NCBI GenBank assembly: GCA_005885405.1
Contig: VAYN01000024.1
Coordinates: 1-42,296, forward strand
Length of the DNA stretch: 42,296 bases
Direction: 5' to 3'
DNA from: Actinomycetota bacterium
Lineage (GTDB): Bacteria > Actinomycetota > Thermoleophilia > Solirubrobacterales > 70-9
Shown: positions 30,274-38,874 of the stretch, piece after piece
Layout: each line of letters starts with the position of its first letter
How positions within the stretch are numbered: position 1 is the first letter of the stretch
Program-made: the position numbers and the translations under genes
Notes under the pieces: generated by a model
Databases searched by the model: none
The model's input: the letters and a program-made list of their open reading frames with translations, nothing else
What the model was told of the DNA's origin: nothing

Positions 30274-32426
30274 TGTTCGATTCCCTGGCGCGGCTGGCAA
30301 ATAACAAAGCGAAACGGGTGGGGCTGCTCGCGATCGTCTTCTTCCTCCTCGCCGGCGCGGTCGGCGGCTCGGTCGCCGACCGGCTCGACCCCTACGGCGC
30401 CGACGACCCCGACACCGAGACCGTGCAGGCACGGGAGCAGCTGCAGGACGCCGGGCTGCGGGTGCCGGCGGTGCTCGCGGTGATCGAGGACGCGCCCGTC
30501 GCCGACCCCGCGACCCGCCAGCGTGTCGAGAAGCTCGAAGACGAAGTCGCCGCCCGCGCCGATGTCGCCTCGGTCAGCGGCTACTACGACACCGGCTCCC
30601 GTGCCTTCGTCTCCCGCGACGGCCAGTCGACCTACTTCGCCGTCGCCCTGAAGGCGACCGAGGACAAAGAGCTGCAGGAAGCCGGCGACGAGATCGCCGA
30701 CCAGCTGAGCTCAAACCCCGGCGTCGTCGTCGGCGGCTTCGCGGTCGCCCAGGAGCAGGTCAACAAGCAGGTCGAGGAAGACCTGAAAAAGGCCGAGCTG
30801 CTCGCCTTCCCCCTCCTCTTCCTGCTCTCGCTGCTCTTCTTCCGCAGCCTCGTCGCCTCGGTCCTGCCGCTGATGATCGGCGGCCTCGCGATCGTCGGCA
30901 CCTTCCTCATCCTCCGCATCGCCAGCGAATTCGGCTCGATCTCGATCTTCGCGCTCAACCTGACGACGGCGCTGGGGCTCGGGCTGGCGATCGACTACAG
31001 CCTCTTCATCGTCTCCCGCTACCGGGAGGAGATCGCCAAGAGCGGGCCCGGGCTGGGAGCCATGCGCCGCGTTCTCGCCACCGCCGGGCGGACGGTCTTC
31101 TTCTCCTCGCTGACGGTCTCGGCGGCGCTCGCCTCCCTGCTCGTCTTCCCGCAGCGCTTCCTCTACTCGATGGGCCTCGGCGGCTCGCTGGTGGCGCTGT
31201 TTGCGGCGCTGATCTCCCTGACCGTCCTTCCCGCCGTGCTCACCCTGCTCGGCAACCGGGTCAACGCCGGGGCGCCGAAGTTCCTGCAGCGGCGGGCCGA
31301 GGCGGATGCGCGGCCCGCGCAGGAGGGCTTCTGGTACCGGCTCTCGCGCTTCGTCATGCGCCGGCCGTTGCCGGTCGCGACCCTCAGCGCCCTCTTCCTG
31401 ATCGTCCTTGGGCTGCCCTTCTTCCAGATCAAGTTCAACACCGTCGACCCGACCGTGCTGCCGGAGACCGCGAGCGCGCGCCAGGCCTACGACACCGTCA
31501 GCCAGCAGTTCCCGCCCTACCACGACACGCCGATCTGGATCGACGTCGAAGGCGGCGGACCAAAGGCCGCGGCTCAGTTCGCGAAAGAGGTGCGCACCGT
31601 CGACGGAGTCGCCGAAGTGGCGCCGCCGCAGCCGCTCGAACGAGGGGTGACCGCGGTGCAGGTCGTCTCCACCGACCCGTTCGTCTCCGATGCCAGCCAG
31701 GCGACGGTCAAGGCGATCCGGAACCTGCCCCCTCCCGCCGGCGCCGAGGTCCTGGTCGGCGGCGCCACCGCCGACTTCGTCGACTTCCAGTCGAGCCTGG
31801 AGAGCCACATGCCGATCGCGCTGGGCATCGTGATCTTCGCGACCCTGCTGATCCTCTTCCTGATGACCGGCTCGGTGGTGCTGCCGATCAAGTCGCTGAT
31901 CATGAACTTCCTCAACCTCAGCGCCGTCTTCGGCCTCCTGGTGCTGATCTTCCAGGACGGCCGGCTGGAGGGCTTCCTCGACTACTCGAGCCCGGGGGCG
32001 ATCGAGCAGACGATGCCGATCCTCCTCTTCGCCGTCGCCTTCGGCCTCTCCACCGACTACGCGGTCTTCCTGCTCTCGCGGATCAAAGAGGCGCGCGACA
32101 ACGGCGCCTCGGAATCGGAGTCGGTGGCGATCGGGCTGGAGCGGACGGGGCGAATTGTCACCGCCGCGGCGCTCCTCTTCGCGGTCGCGATGGGCGCCTT
32201 CGCCACCTCGCAGATCATCTTCATCAAGGAGAACGGCGTCGGCACCGCGCTCGCGGTCCTGATCGACGCCACGATCATCCGCGCCCTGCTGGTGCCCTCG
32301 CTGATGGAGATGCTCGGTAAGTGGAACTGGTGGGCACCGGCGCCGCTGCGCCGACTGCACGAACGCTGGGGAGTCAGCGAGACGGGCCCGACGCAGCCAC
32401 CGGTGGCGGGAGCCTCGGAGGCCTGA
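30273..32426 (+). CDS. MMPL/RND-family transporter, PadR-linked
   Basis: 717 residues from the ATG at 30273, with a good Shine-Dalgarno (aaaggagcgag). A signal-anchor-like TM at ~17-36, porter domain 1 to ~165, a TM block with LGLAIDYSLFIVSRYREEI, porter domain 2, and a second TM block with FGLSTDYAVFLLSRIKEA. The two Asp-Tyr proton-relay motifs are intact. It is clearly a different paralogue from the exporter at the left end of the window, with a distinct N-terminus and loops. Substrate is likely the hydrophobic inducer sensed by PadR (inference). It is followed within 2 bases by an NTF2-like gene. Confidence 0.92.
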   Translation: MFDSLARLANNKAKRVGLLAIVFFLLAGAVGGSVADRLDPYGADDPDTETVQAREQLQDAGLRVPAVLAVIEDAPVADPATRQRVEKLEDEVAARADVASVSGYYDTGSRAFVSRDGQSTYFAVALKATEDKELQEAGDEIADQLSSNPGVVVGGFAVAQEQVNKQVEEDLKKAELLAFPLLFLLSLLFFRSLVASVLPLMIGGLAIVGTFLILRIASEFGSISIFALNLTTALGLGLAIDYSLFIVSRYREEIAKSGPGLGAMRRVLATAGRTVFFSSLTVSAALASLLVFPQRFLYSMGLGGSLVALFAALISLTVLPAVLTLLGNRVNAGAPKFLQRRAEADARPAQEGFWYRLSRFVMRRPLPVATLSALFLIVLGLPFFQIKFNTVDPTVLPETASARQAYDTVSQQFPPYHDTPIWIDVEGGGPKAAAQFAKEVRTVDGVAEVAPPQPLERGVTAVQVVSTDPFVSDASQATVKAIRNLPPPAGAEVLVGGATADFVDFQSSLESHMPIALGIVIFATLLILFLMTGSVVLPIKSLIMNFLNLSAVFGLLVLIFQDGRLEGFLDYSSPGAIEQTMPILLFAVAFGLSTDYAVFLLSRIKEARDNGASESESVAIGLERTGRIVTAAALLFAVAMGAFATSQIIFIKENGVGTALAVLIDATIIRALLVPSLMEMLGKWNWWAPAPLRRLHERWGVSETGPTQPPVAGASEA

Positions 32427-32427
32427 G

Positions 32428-32883
32428 GTGCTCTACCGCGCGATCGTCAAGCGCAAGGCCCGCGGCGTCTTCGCCGCGCTCAGTCGCGGCGACTGGGAGG
32501 CGGTGAGCGCCGACCTCGCCGAGGACGTCCACCACGTCTTCGCCGGCGACAACGCCCTCGGCGGCGAGCGCCACTCGCGAGCCGCCTTCGAACAGTGGCT
32601 GCAGCGGCTCTACCGGCTGATCCCGGAGATCGAGTTCGAAGTCCACGACGTCGCCGTCCGCGGCTGGCCCTGGGACACCGCGGTCGCGATCGAGTGGACC
32701 GACCGGGGCAAAGCCGCCGACGGCACCCCCTACCTCAACCAGGGCGCCCACTGGATCCGCCTCCGCTGGGGCAAGGGCGTCGAAGTCCACGGCTACCTCG
32801 ACACCGAGAAAGTGACGCGGCTGCTCAACGGAATGGCGGCAGCGGGCATCGAGGAGGCCGCAGCAGCACCTGTTAGTGGTTGA
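32428..32883 (+). CDS. SnoaL/NTF2-like protein
   Basis: 151 residues from a GTG one base after the exporter's stop (tgaggtg). The fold signature is that of the NTF2-like superfamily: an N-terminal helix with FAALSRGDWEAVSADLAEDVHHVFAGDNALGG, then HSRAAFEQWLQRLYRLIPEIEFEVHDVAVRG, and paired strands VAIEWTDRG ... QGAHWIRLRWGKGVEVHGYLDTEK. SnoaL-like members either isomerise or hydrolyse small hydrophobic substrates or act as binding proteins; this one cannot be assigned. It is the third gene of the PadR-exporter operon, so it may act on the same compound the exporter handles. Confidence 0.85.
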   Translation: MLYRAIVKRKARGVFAALSRGDWEAVSADLAEDVHHVFAGDNALGGERHSRAAFEQWLQRLYRLIPEIEFEVHDVAVRGWPWDTAVAIEWTDRGKAADGTPYLNQGAHWIRLRWGKGVEVHGYLDTEKVTRLLNGMAAAGIEEAAAAPVSG

Positions 32884-32901
32884 TTCGCCGAGCTAGGCGA
32901 A
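32884..32901. terminator. small hairpin over the MerR stop codon
   Basis: A perfect 6-bp inverted repeat (ttcgcc / ggcgaa), with a 6-base loop containing the MerR stop codon (read on the minus strand), lies right after the NTF2-like gene's stop. It could terminate both convergent units; no T-run is present. Confidence 0.4.
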
Positions 32902-33732
32902 AGCCTGGGTCGCTCGGCGCCTGAGATCGGCGTTGAGCATGCCGGTTACTTCGCTGGGGCGGCTGCCGGCGGACGGGACGGCGGCGCCGATCAGGCCGTC
33001 GGCGCGGAAGCCGTAGAGGGGGGCGACGAAGCCGAGGTCGCGGATCTTGCGGACCAACTTGACGGCGCCCTGGGTGTCGGCGCCGGGGCCGCAGAGGACG
33101 ATCGCGGTCGGGTCGAGGGCGCCGAGGGCGCGGTCAAGACGCTCGTCGCCGAGCTCGTTGGAGAGGACGAGGACGCGGAAGCCGGCGCGGCGCAGGGCAA
33201 GGTCGAGGGCCTGGGTGTAGACCTCCTCGACGTCCTGGCCGTGGCTGGAGTCGAGCAGGAGGATGCCGGCTGGGCGGGCGGCAGCGGAGGCGAGACGGCG
33301 GGCACCGTGCAGCCAACCGGTCGCCCAGCGGGAGGCGAACTCGAGCTCGGCCTCGCGCTCGGGGTCGACGGCAAGCTTGTCGATCGCCGGCAGCAGCAGC
33401 TCCTCGACCGTCCGCTCCAGCGAGCGCAGGGCAAGGCTCTCCTCCACCGCGCGGTCGGCGGCGGACTCGTCGAAGTTCTCGAAGGCGGTGAAAAGGCTGC
33501 CGTCGTTGGCCGGCGCCGCCTGGCGCTGGCGCGCCAGCTCGATCGCCGAGGAGATGTTGCCGGTCTCCGCCAGGGCGTCCCGCAGCGCCTGCAGCTCCAC
33601 CAGCTCGTAGTTGCGGTGGTTGCCGGCGGTCCGCTTCGGAACCGGGTAGCCGTAGCGGCGCTCCCAGCTACGCAGGGTGTTCGGGCTTACGCCCAAGACT
33701 TCGGCGGCGGCGTTGGTGCGGATTCCTGGCAT
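32893..33732 (-). CDS. MerR-family regulator with degenerate B12-binding-like domain
   Basis: 279 residues. The N-terminal MerR winged helix (1-70) has IRTNAAAEVLGVSPNTLRSWERRYGYPVPKRTAGNHRNY. The rest follows the layout of CarH/LitR photoregulators: a helical linker with LLLPAIDKL (~112-120) and a Rossmann-like domain (~155-270). The cobalamin-ligand histidine region is altered: around AELEFAS the expected EH pair is E131-F132, and DSSHGQD replaces the DxHxxG-like loop. It may therefore bind something else or no cofactor. The target gene is not obvious. A hairpin gcgtct / agacgc lies 30 bases upstream of its start, in the gap to the GGDEF gene. Confidence 0.82.
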   Translation of the reverse strand: MPGIRTNAAAEVLGVSPNTLRSWERRYGYPVPKRTAGNHRNYELVELQALRDALAETGNISSAIELARQRQAAPANDGSLFTAFENFDESAADRAVEESLALRSLERTVEELLLPAIDKLAVDPEREAELEFASRWATGWLHGARRLASAAARPAGILLLDSSHGQDVEEVYTQALDLALRRAGFRVLVLSNELGDERLDRALGALDPTAIVLCGPGADTQGAVKLVRKIRDLGFVAPLYGFRADGLIGAAVPSAGSRPSEVTGMLNADLRRRATQAFA

Positions 33733-33843
33733 TTAGATAAGAAGGTCGAACGGGTGGACTGCGCGTCTATTCGACAGACGCCGAAGATTCTCCCACCCAT
33801 TTCCCGGGTTTACACCGGTTATCGACAGATTTCGCAGAAACTG

Positions 33844-34599
33844 TTAGCGATCTTGCAAGGCGCCCACGCCCACGGGCTGCCCGACAGCCCGCGCCCGCCA
33901 CATCGCCGCGTCGGCCTTGTGCAGAAGTTCTTCGGCGTCGGCGCCATGGTCGGGGCAGGCGACGACGCCGGCCGAGATCGAGATCCGCAGGCCCCCGGCG
34001 CGCTCGAGGTCGTCGAGTTGACCAAGCAGCCGCTCGCACATCTGCACCCCTTCGACCGTGCCGATGTTGGGAGCGAGGACGCAGATCGCATCCTCCTCGA
34101 GGCGGAAGGCTTCGTCGACGATGCGGACGCTGTCTCGCAACGCCGCCCCGACGATCGAGAGCACCGTCTCCTGCCCCCCAGCAACATCGTGCGGCCGCAC
34201 CCCAGGACCGGAGGCATCGAAGACAGCCAATCCAAATGGATGCCCATACCGCCGGTTCGTCTCCAACAACTGTTCCAACCGCCGCCGCATATGACCGGGC
34301 TGGTAAAGGCTGGGAAGTTCTTCCAGCTGCGCCTCGACCGCGGTTGCGTGATCACCGTTGGAGGGCGTCAAGTCCCGGTGGCCCCCGTTCGCCTGGGCGG
34401 CCTCCAGAGCGGCAGCCGTGACGGACCCGAACTCGCCCGCCAGCCGCTGGGCGGCAATAACGAAGTCCTCTCCATTGGTTCCAATCTCCTCGTGCAAGCT
34501 GCCTAGAAGATCGGCGTGAAGCTCAGACACCTTGAGGGCGATCCTGCTTGCCGACGAGGCATCTTCGCGGCGGCGGCCGAGGTTGGACTGGTCAGACAC
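33844..34599 (-). CDS. GGDEF-fold protein with degenerate active site
   Basis: 251 residues from the GTG at 34599. The N-terminal ~90 residues are helical and charged (ELHADLLGSLHEEIG), possibly a sensory or partner-binding stretch. The C-terminal ~150 residues match the diguanylate-cyclase fold: HMRRRLEQLLETNRRYGHPFGLAVFD, VLSIVGAALRDSVRIVD, then the signature position FRLEEDAICVLAP, and ISISAGVVACPDHGADAEELLHKADAAMWRAR. At the active site, EEDAI (168-172) stands where GGDEF should be, so c-di-GMP synthesis is unlikely; a c-di-GMP or nucleotide receptor role is possible. It lies 92 bases downstream of recR on the same strand; the perfect palindrome ttttcgaaaa sits in that gap. Confidence 0.83.
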   Translation of the reverse strand: MSDQSNLGRRREDASSASRIALKVSELHADLLGSLHEEIGTNGEDFVIAAQRLAGEFGSVTAAALEAAQANGGHRDLTPSNGDHATAVEAQLEELPSLYQPGHMRRRLEQLLETNRRYGHPFGLAVFDASGPGVRPHDVAGGQETVLSIVGAALRDSVRIVDEAFRLEEDAICVLAPNIGTVEGVQMCERLLGQLDDLERAGGLRISISAGVVACPDHGADAEELLHKADAAMWRARAVGQPVGVGALQDR

Positions 34600-34691
34600 G
34601 AAGTGACCTTCGCGAAAGCGGCGGACGCTCGATTTTCGAAAACCCGCTATTTGCGAGACGACGGTCGTCCAGGACGGATATCCGGTGCCGC

Positions 34692-35291
34692 TTATTCCAG
34701 GCTTCTTCTGCCCGCCAGCGCCTTGCCGAGCGTGACCTCGTCGGCGTGCTCGAGATCGGCGCCGACCGGGAGGCCGCTGGCCAGCCGCGTCACGGTCACC
34801 TGACCCCGCAGCATCTCGGCGATATGGAGCGCGGTCGCCTCGCCGGTGGTAGTCGGGTTGGTCGCCAACACCACCTCGCTGACGCCGCCGCGCTCGACCC
34901 GCCGCCGCAGCTCGCCGATCTTCAGGTCTTCAGCGTCGACGCCGTCGATCGGGGAGAGCGCTCCGCCGAGCACGTGGTAGAGGCCGCGATATTCATGGGT
35001 GCGCTCGATCGGGATCACGTCGGAGGGCTCCTCGACGACGCAGATCGTCGCCCGGTCGCGGTTCTGGTCGCCACAGATCCGGCAGAGCGGGCCCTCGGCG
35101 AGGTTGAAGCACTCTTCGCAGAGGCCGACCTTCTCCTTCACTTCGCGGATCGCATCGCCGAGCGCGAACGCCTCTTCGTCTGGGGCGCGCAGGAGGTGGA
35201 AGGCGAGCCGCTGCGCGGTCCGCTGGCCGATGCCCGGCAACCGCGAGAGCTCGGCGACGAGGCGCGCCAGCGGTGCCGGGCCGTCACTCAA
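34692..35291 (-). CDS. recR: recombination mediator RecR
   Basis: 199 residues from a TTG start that overlaps the ybaB stop (TTGA). The helix-hairpin-helix LPGIGQRTAQRLAFHLL (~18-34) is followed by the zinc finger Cys58-Cys61-Cys70-Cys73 (CEECFNLAEGPLCRIC). The Toprim domain begins at ICVVEEPSDVIPIERT and includes EVVLATNPTTTGEATALHIAEML. RecR with RecO/RecF loads RecA at gapped DNA. It is the last gene of the conserved dnaX-ybaB-recR cluster. Confidence 0.98.
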   Translation of the reverse strand: MSDGPAPLARLVAELSRLPGIGQRTAQRLAFHLLRAPDEEAFALGDAIREVKEKVGLCEECFNLAEGPLCRICGDQNRDRATICVVEEPSDVIPIERTHEYRGLYHVLGGALSPIDGVDAEDLKIGELRRRVERGGVSEVVLATNPTTTGEATALHIAEMLRGQVTVTRLASGLPVGADLEHADEVTLGKALAGRRSLE

Positions 35292-35632
35292 CCGAGCATG
35301 CCTCCGAGGCCGCCGAGGTCGCCGCCGGCGATGCCGCCCATTTTCGAACTGGCGAGCTCCTGCGCCGCCCGCAGCCCCTCGTTGACCGCCGCCTGGACCA
35401 TCTCCTGGAGCAGGTCGGCGTCCTCGGGGTCGATCGCCTCGGGGTCGATGACGATCTCGCGCAGGGTCAGATCGCCGCCCATTTTCACCTTGACCATGCC
35501 GCCGCCGGCGCTGGCCTCGACGACCTCGTCTTTCAGTTTCTCCTGGGCCTCCATCATCTCGGCCTGCATCTGCTGCGCCTGTTTCATCAGGCCTTGAATG
35601 TCAAAACCGCCGGGCCCTCCTCCACGTGCCAC
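35288..35632 (-). CDS. ybaB: YbaB/EbfC nucleoid-associated protein
   Basis: 114 residues from a GTG. A Gly/Pro-rich N-terminus, then the DIQGLMKQAQQMQAEMMEAQEKLKDEVVEASAGGGMVKVKMGGD pattern (~11-54) and the acidic DPEAIDPEDADLLQEMVQAAVNEGLRAAQELA helix that are typical of this family. It forms tweezer-like dimers on DNA. The stop overlaps the RecR start and its own start abuts the dnaX stop, so all three are coupled. Confidence 0.97.
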   Translation of the reverse strand: MARGGGPGGFDIQGLMKQAQQMQAEMMEAQEKLKDEVVEASAGGGMVKVKMGGDLTLREIVIDPEAIDPEDADLLQEMVQAAVNEGLRAAQELASSKMGGIAGGDLGGLGGMLG

Positions 35633-37360
35633 CTAACTGACCTCCTCCGCGTCGAACTCGCTCTTCAGCCGCTCCAGCAGCTCTTCCTCGTCGATCTCCT
35701 CGCTGCCCGGGGCCGGCGTATCAGGCGGCGCCTCCCCGTCCAGCAGCACATAAGTGGGCCGCAGCCCGACCCCGGTAACCGCGGCGAATGCCGCCGCCAC
35801 CGTGTCTCGCTTCTCGGGGCTGTCGGCATTCCGTTTCAAGAAGGTCATGTCGGGCGGGAACCCGACCTCGAGCGCCCCCCCATGGAAACTGACAGGACGC
35901 GCTCCTTCAAGGGCACCGGCGAGCGCCGGAGCGGTCTCGTGCAACTTGTGAAGGACGGCGGGCCAGACCCTCTGAATCTCTTCCAGATTGAGGTCGGTTG
36001 GCGGAGCCGGCGCCACCTCCGGTGCAGGGGGCTCCTCTACCGGGGCGGCCGCTTCCGTCTCTTCCTCTTCCGCGGGTGGTGGGTCTTCGGCCGGAGGTGG
36101 ATCGCCTTGGCTAGGCGCCTCTCCCGTGGGTGGCGTCGTAGGGGGGACCCCCTGCTGCTCTGCAGCTGGGGGTGGGTCCCCTGCGGCGACAGGACCCGCG
36201 GGTCGAGCGCTGCCGCCTTGCTCCAGCCTCTCGATGCGCCTGAGGAGTCCCTCCGTGTTCGGGTCGAGATCCGGGCGCGCGGCCTTCAGCAGCGCAATCT
36301 CCACGGCCATTCGGGCGTCGTCTCCCTCGCGCACAGCAGTGAGGGCAGTTGCCAGCTCGTCGATCGTGCGGATGAGGTTCGCGGGCTGGATCGCCTGGGC
36401 CTGGGACTGCATGCGGCCGGTGTCGGTGGCGGTGACGACGAAGGTGGTTGGGACTTCTCCGGTGGTCTGCACGATCAGCAGGTGGCGCAGGTGGGCAAGA
36501 AGGTCGCGGGCAAACTGGGATGGGTCGCGCCCGGAGCGGGCCATCCGCTCGATCCCCAGCAGGACCTGCTTGGGGTCCTCGGCGACAACGGCGTCGATCG
36601 TCTCGAAAAGGAGGTCGGCGTCCGCCGCCCCAAGCATCTCCAGCACGTCCTTCAGTTCGACGTGGCTGCCGCCGAAGGCGACGAGCTGGTCGAGGGTGCC
36701 GAGGGCGTCGCGGAAGCTGCCAGAGGCCGAGCGGGCGATCATCGCCACGGCGCCCTCCTCGACCTCGATCGACTCGGCAGCGGCGACGCGGTTCAGTACC
36801 TCGGAGATCTGCTCCAGCGAGGGGCGCTGGAAGTCGAAGCGCTGGCAGCGGTCGGCGATCGTCGCCATCACCTTGTGGGACTCGGTCGTGGCGAGGACGA
36901 AGACGGTGTTCGGCGGCGGCTCCTCGAGCGTCTTCAGGAAGGCGTTCCAGGCCTCTTTGGTCAGCATGTGGGCCTCGTCGAGGATGTAGACCTTCCAGTG
37001 GCCGCCGGCCGGGGCGTAGGCGACGCGCTCGCGGAGGTCGCGGACGTCGTCGACCGAGCGGTTTGAGGCGGCGTCCATCTCAATCACGTCGACCGAGGTG
37101 CCGGCGGCGATCGTCACGCAGGACTCGCATTCGCCGCAGGGGGTGACGGTCGGGCCACCGCGCTCGCAGTTCAGCGAGCGGGCGAGGATCTTCGCCATCG
37201 AGGTCTTGCCGGTGCCGCGCGAGCCGACGAAGAGGTAGGCGTGGTGAACCTTGCCCTGCTCGACCGCGTTGCGCAGGGTGCGGACGACGTGGGTCTGGCC
37301 GACGACCTCGTCGAAGGACCCAGGGCGGTGGCGGCGGTAGAGGGAAGTCGACTCGCTCAT
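35633..37360 (-). CDS. dnaX: DNA polymerase III subunits gamma/tau
   Basis: 575 residues from the ATG at 37360 (MSESTSLYRRHRPGSFDEVVGQ); a further in-frame extension to 37459 is unlike the family. AAA+ domain: Walker A GSRGTGKT at 46-53, zinc module Cys65, Cys75, Cys78, Cys81, Walker B-type YILDEAHML and sensor-1 region TTESHKVMATI. Domain III helices follow, then a long Pro/Glu/Ala-rich linker (~380-450) and a final conserved tau-type C-terminal region (LNLEEIQRVWPAVLHKL). It loads the sliding clamp and couples polymerase to helicase. It is the first gene of the dnaX-ybaB-recR unit. Confidence 0.97.
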   Translation of the reverse strand: MSESTSLYRRHRPGSFDEVVGQTHVVRTLRNAVEQGKVHHAYLFVGSRGTGKTSMAKILARSLNCERGGPTVTPCGECESCVTIAAGTSVDVIEMDAASNRSVDDVRDLRERVAYAPAGGHWKVYILDEAHMLTKEAWNAFLKTLEEPPPNTVFVLATTESHKVMATIADRCQRFDFQRPSLEQISEVLNRVAAAESIEVEEGAVAMIARSASGSFRDALGTLDQLVAFGGSHVELKDVLEMLGAADADLLFETIDAVVAEDPKQVLLGIERMARSGRDPSQFARDLLAHLRHLLIVQTTGEVPTTFVVTATDTGRMQSQAQAIQPANLIRTIDELATALTAVREGDDARMAVEIALLKAARPDLDPNTEGLLRRIERLEQGGSARPAGPVAAGDPPPAAEQQGVPPTTPPTGEAPSQGDPPPAEDPPPAEEEETEAAAPVEEPPAPEVAPAPPTDLNLEEIQRVWPAVLHKLHETAPALAGALEGARPVSFHGGALEVGFPPDMTFLKRNADSPEKRDTVAAAFAAVTGVGLRPTYVLLDGEAPPDTPAPGSEEIDEEELLERLKSEFDAEEVS

Positions 37361-37428
37361 CGGCTGTCGAGCGAGTGTATCTAGGGGCACCCGGCCGCTC
37401 CGGGGGCGGCACCGATAGCTTCCCCGGA

Positions 37429-38874
37429 GTGCCGAAGGGGGCTCGCAACTGGCTGTCACCCGCCGCCTGGGTGGCCGGGGTCACGGCGGCGCTGCTGCTG
37501 CTCTTCCCCTACGGGTTCCCCAACTACGACACGATCTACGCGCTGGTCTGGGGGCGGGAACTCGCCCACGGTGAGAGTCCCGACTACGGCGCGGCGCTGC
37601 CGCCGACGCCGCATCCGCTGACCGAGCTCTGGGGCCTGGTGACGACTCCCCTGGGCGACGGGATGATCACCCTGACGATGATCGGCGCCTACGTCTCGCT
37701 GGGACTGATCGGCTTCTTCGTCTACCGGCTGGGCGCGATCTGGTTCGACCGCTGGATCGGTGCCGTCGCCGCGGCGATCGTCCTCACCCGCGCCCCCTTC
37801 CTCTCCAACGGCCTGCGCGCCTACATCGACCTCCCCTACATCGCCCTTTGCCTGGCGGCGCTACTGGTCGAGGCAAAGCGGCCCCGGGCCGGCTGGCCTG
37901 TCCTCGTCCTCCTTGCCCTTGCTGGTCTCCTCCGCCCGGAGGCATGGCTCTTCGCGGTCGCCTACTGGCTCTACCTGGCGTACACGGCCGACCGCAGCGA
38001 CCGCTCGCGAATGAAGCGAGAGCTCGCTCCCCTGGCCGCACTCGCCCTCGCCGGGCCGATCCTCTGGGCGCTGTTCGACTGGATCACGACCGGCAGCCCG
38101 ACTTATTCGTGGACGGGGACCAAAGAGACGGTCGAGACGCTGGAACGGCAGACGGGGCCGGTCGACCTCGTCCTCTACGGGCCGCGCCGGCTCGGCGAGG
38201 TGCTGCAGTGGCCGGGGATGGTCGGCGCCCTCGGCGGCGTCGCTCTCGGGCTTGCGTTCCTGCGCCGCCGCTCGGTCCTCGGAGTCGCCGCCGCGGCCCT
38301 CGCGCTCGCCGCCTTTGCCCTACTCGCCTGCGGCGGCCTCGCGATCCTCCCTCGCTACACGATGCTCGCCGCAGCGATCCTGGCGATCTTCCTCGGCGTC
38401 GCCCTGCTCGGCTGGCGTCTGCTGGAGCCGGGACACCGCTGGCGGCGGCCCTGGCAGGCGTTCGCGGCGCTCGTCGCGCTGATGTTCCTGGTCTGGCTGC
38501 CGAACCAGTGGGATCTCGACTCCCGCGTCGACACCGACCTCACCAACCAGGCCCGGATCGAGAACGACCTCACCAACCTCGTTGACGACGGCGCCTTCGA
38601 GCCGCTCTGCGGCAAGGTCGCGGTGCCGAACCACCGCGCCGTCCCCCGCCTCGCCTTCGGTCTCGACGTCGAGCCGACGCAGATCGTCAGCGCCAGCGAG
38701 GACGAGGAAGAGATGCCGCACCGTGGCTACTTCGTCGCCCCCGCCTCCGACTTCGTCATCCACAACTTCATCCTCGACCCGAACGACCCGACGGATCCCT
38801 CCTTCCCGCCACCGCAGGGCTTCGAGCGGGTTGCGAGCAACGAGTCCTGGGTTGTCTATCGTCGCTGCTCGTGA
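37429..38874 (+). CDS. GT-C-type polytopic membrane protein
   Basis: About 481 residues from a GTG at 37429; a longer frame from 37375 is possible, and no start has a convincing Shine-Dalgarno. Around nine to ten TM helices occupy the first ~350 residues. The first extracytoplasmic loop has NYDTIYALVWGRELAHGESPDY, with an acidic residue in the position used by GT-C enzymes. A soluble domain of ~110 residues follows (DLDSRVDTDLTNQARIENDL ...). It resembles bacterial mannosyl/arabinosyltransferase-like proteins in overall plan but lacks a decisive signature. Its stop overlaps the next start (GTGA), linking it to a GH114 hydrolase. Confidence 0.75.
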   Translation: MPKGARNWLSPAAWVAGVTAALLLLFPYGFPNYDTIYALVWGRELAHGESPDYGAALPPTPHPLTELWGLVTTPLGDGMITLTMIGAYVSLGLIGFFVYRLGAIWFDRWIGAVAAAIVLTRAPFLSNGLRAYIDLPYIALCLAALLVEAKRPRAGWPVLVLLALAGLLRPEAWLFAVAYWLYLAYTADRSDRSRMKRELAPLAALALAGPILWALFDWITTGSPTYSWTGTKETVETLERQTGPVDLVLYGPRRLGEVLQWPGMVGALGGVALGLAFLRRRSVLGVAAAALALAAFALLACGGLAILPRYTMLAAAILAIFLGVALLGWRLLEPGHRWRRPWQAFAALVALMFLVWLPNQWDLDSRVDTDLTNQARIENDLTNLVDDGAFEPLCGKVAVPNHRAVPRLAFGLDVEPTQIVSASEDEEEMPHRGYFVAPASDFVIHNFILDPNDPTDPSFPPPQGFERVASNESWVVYRRCS

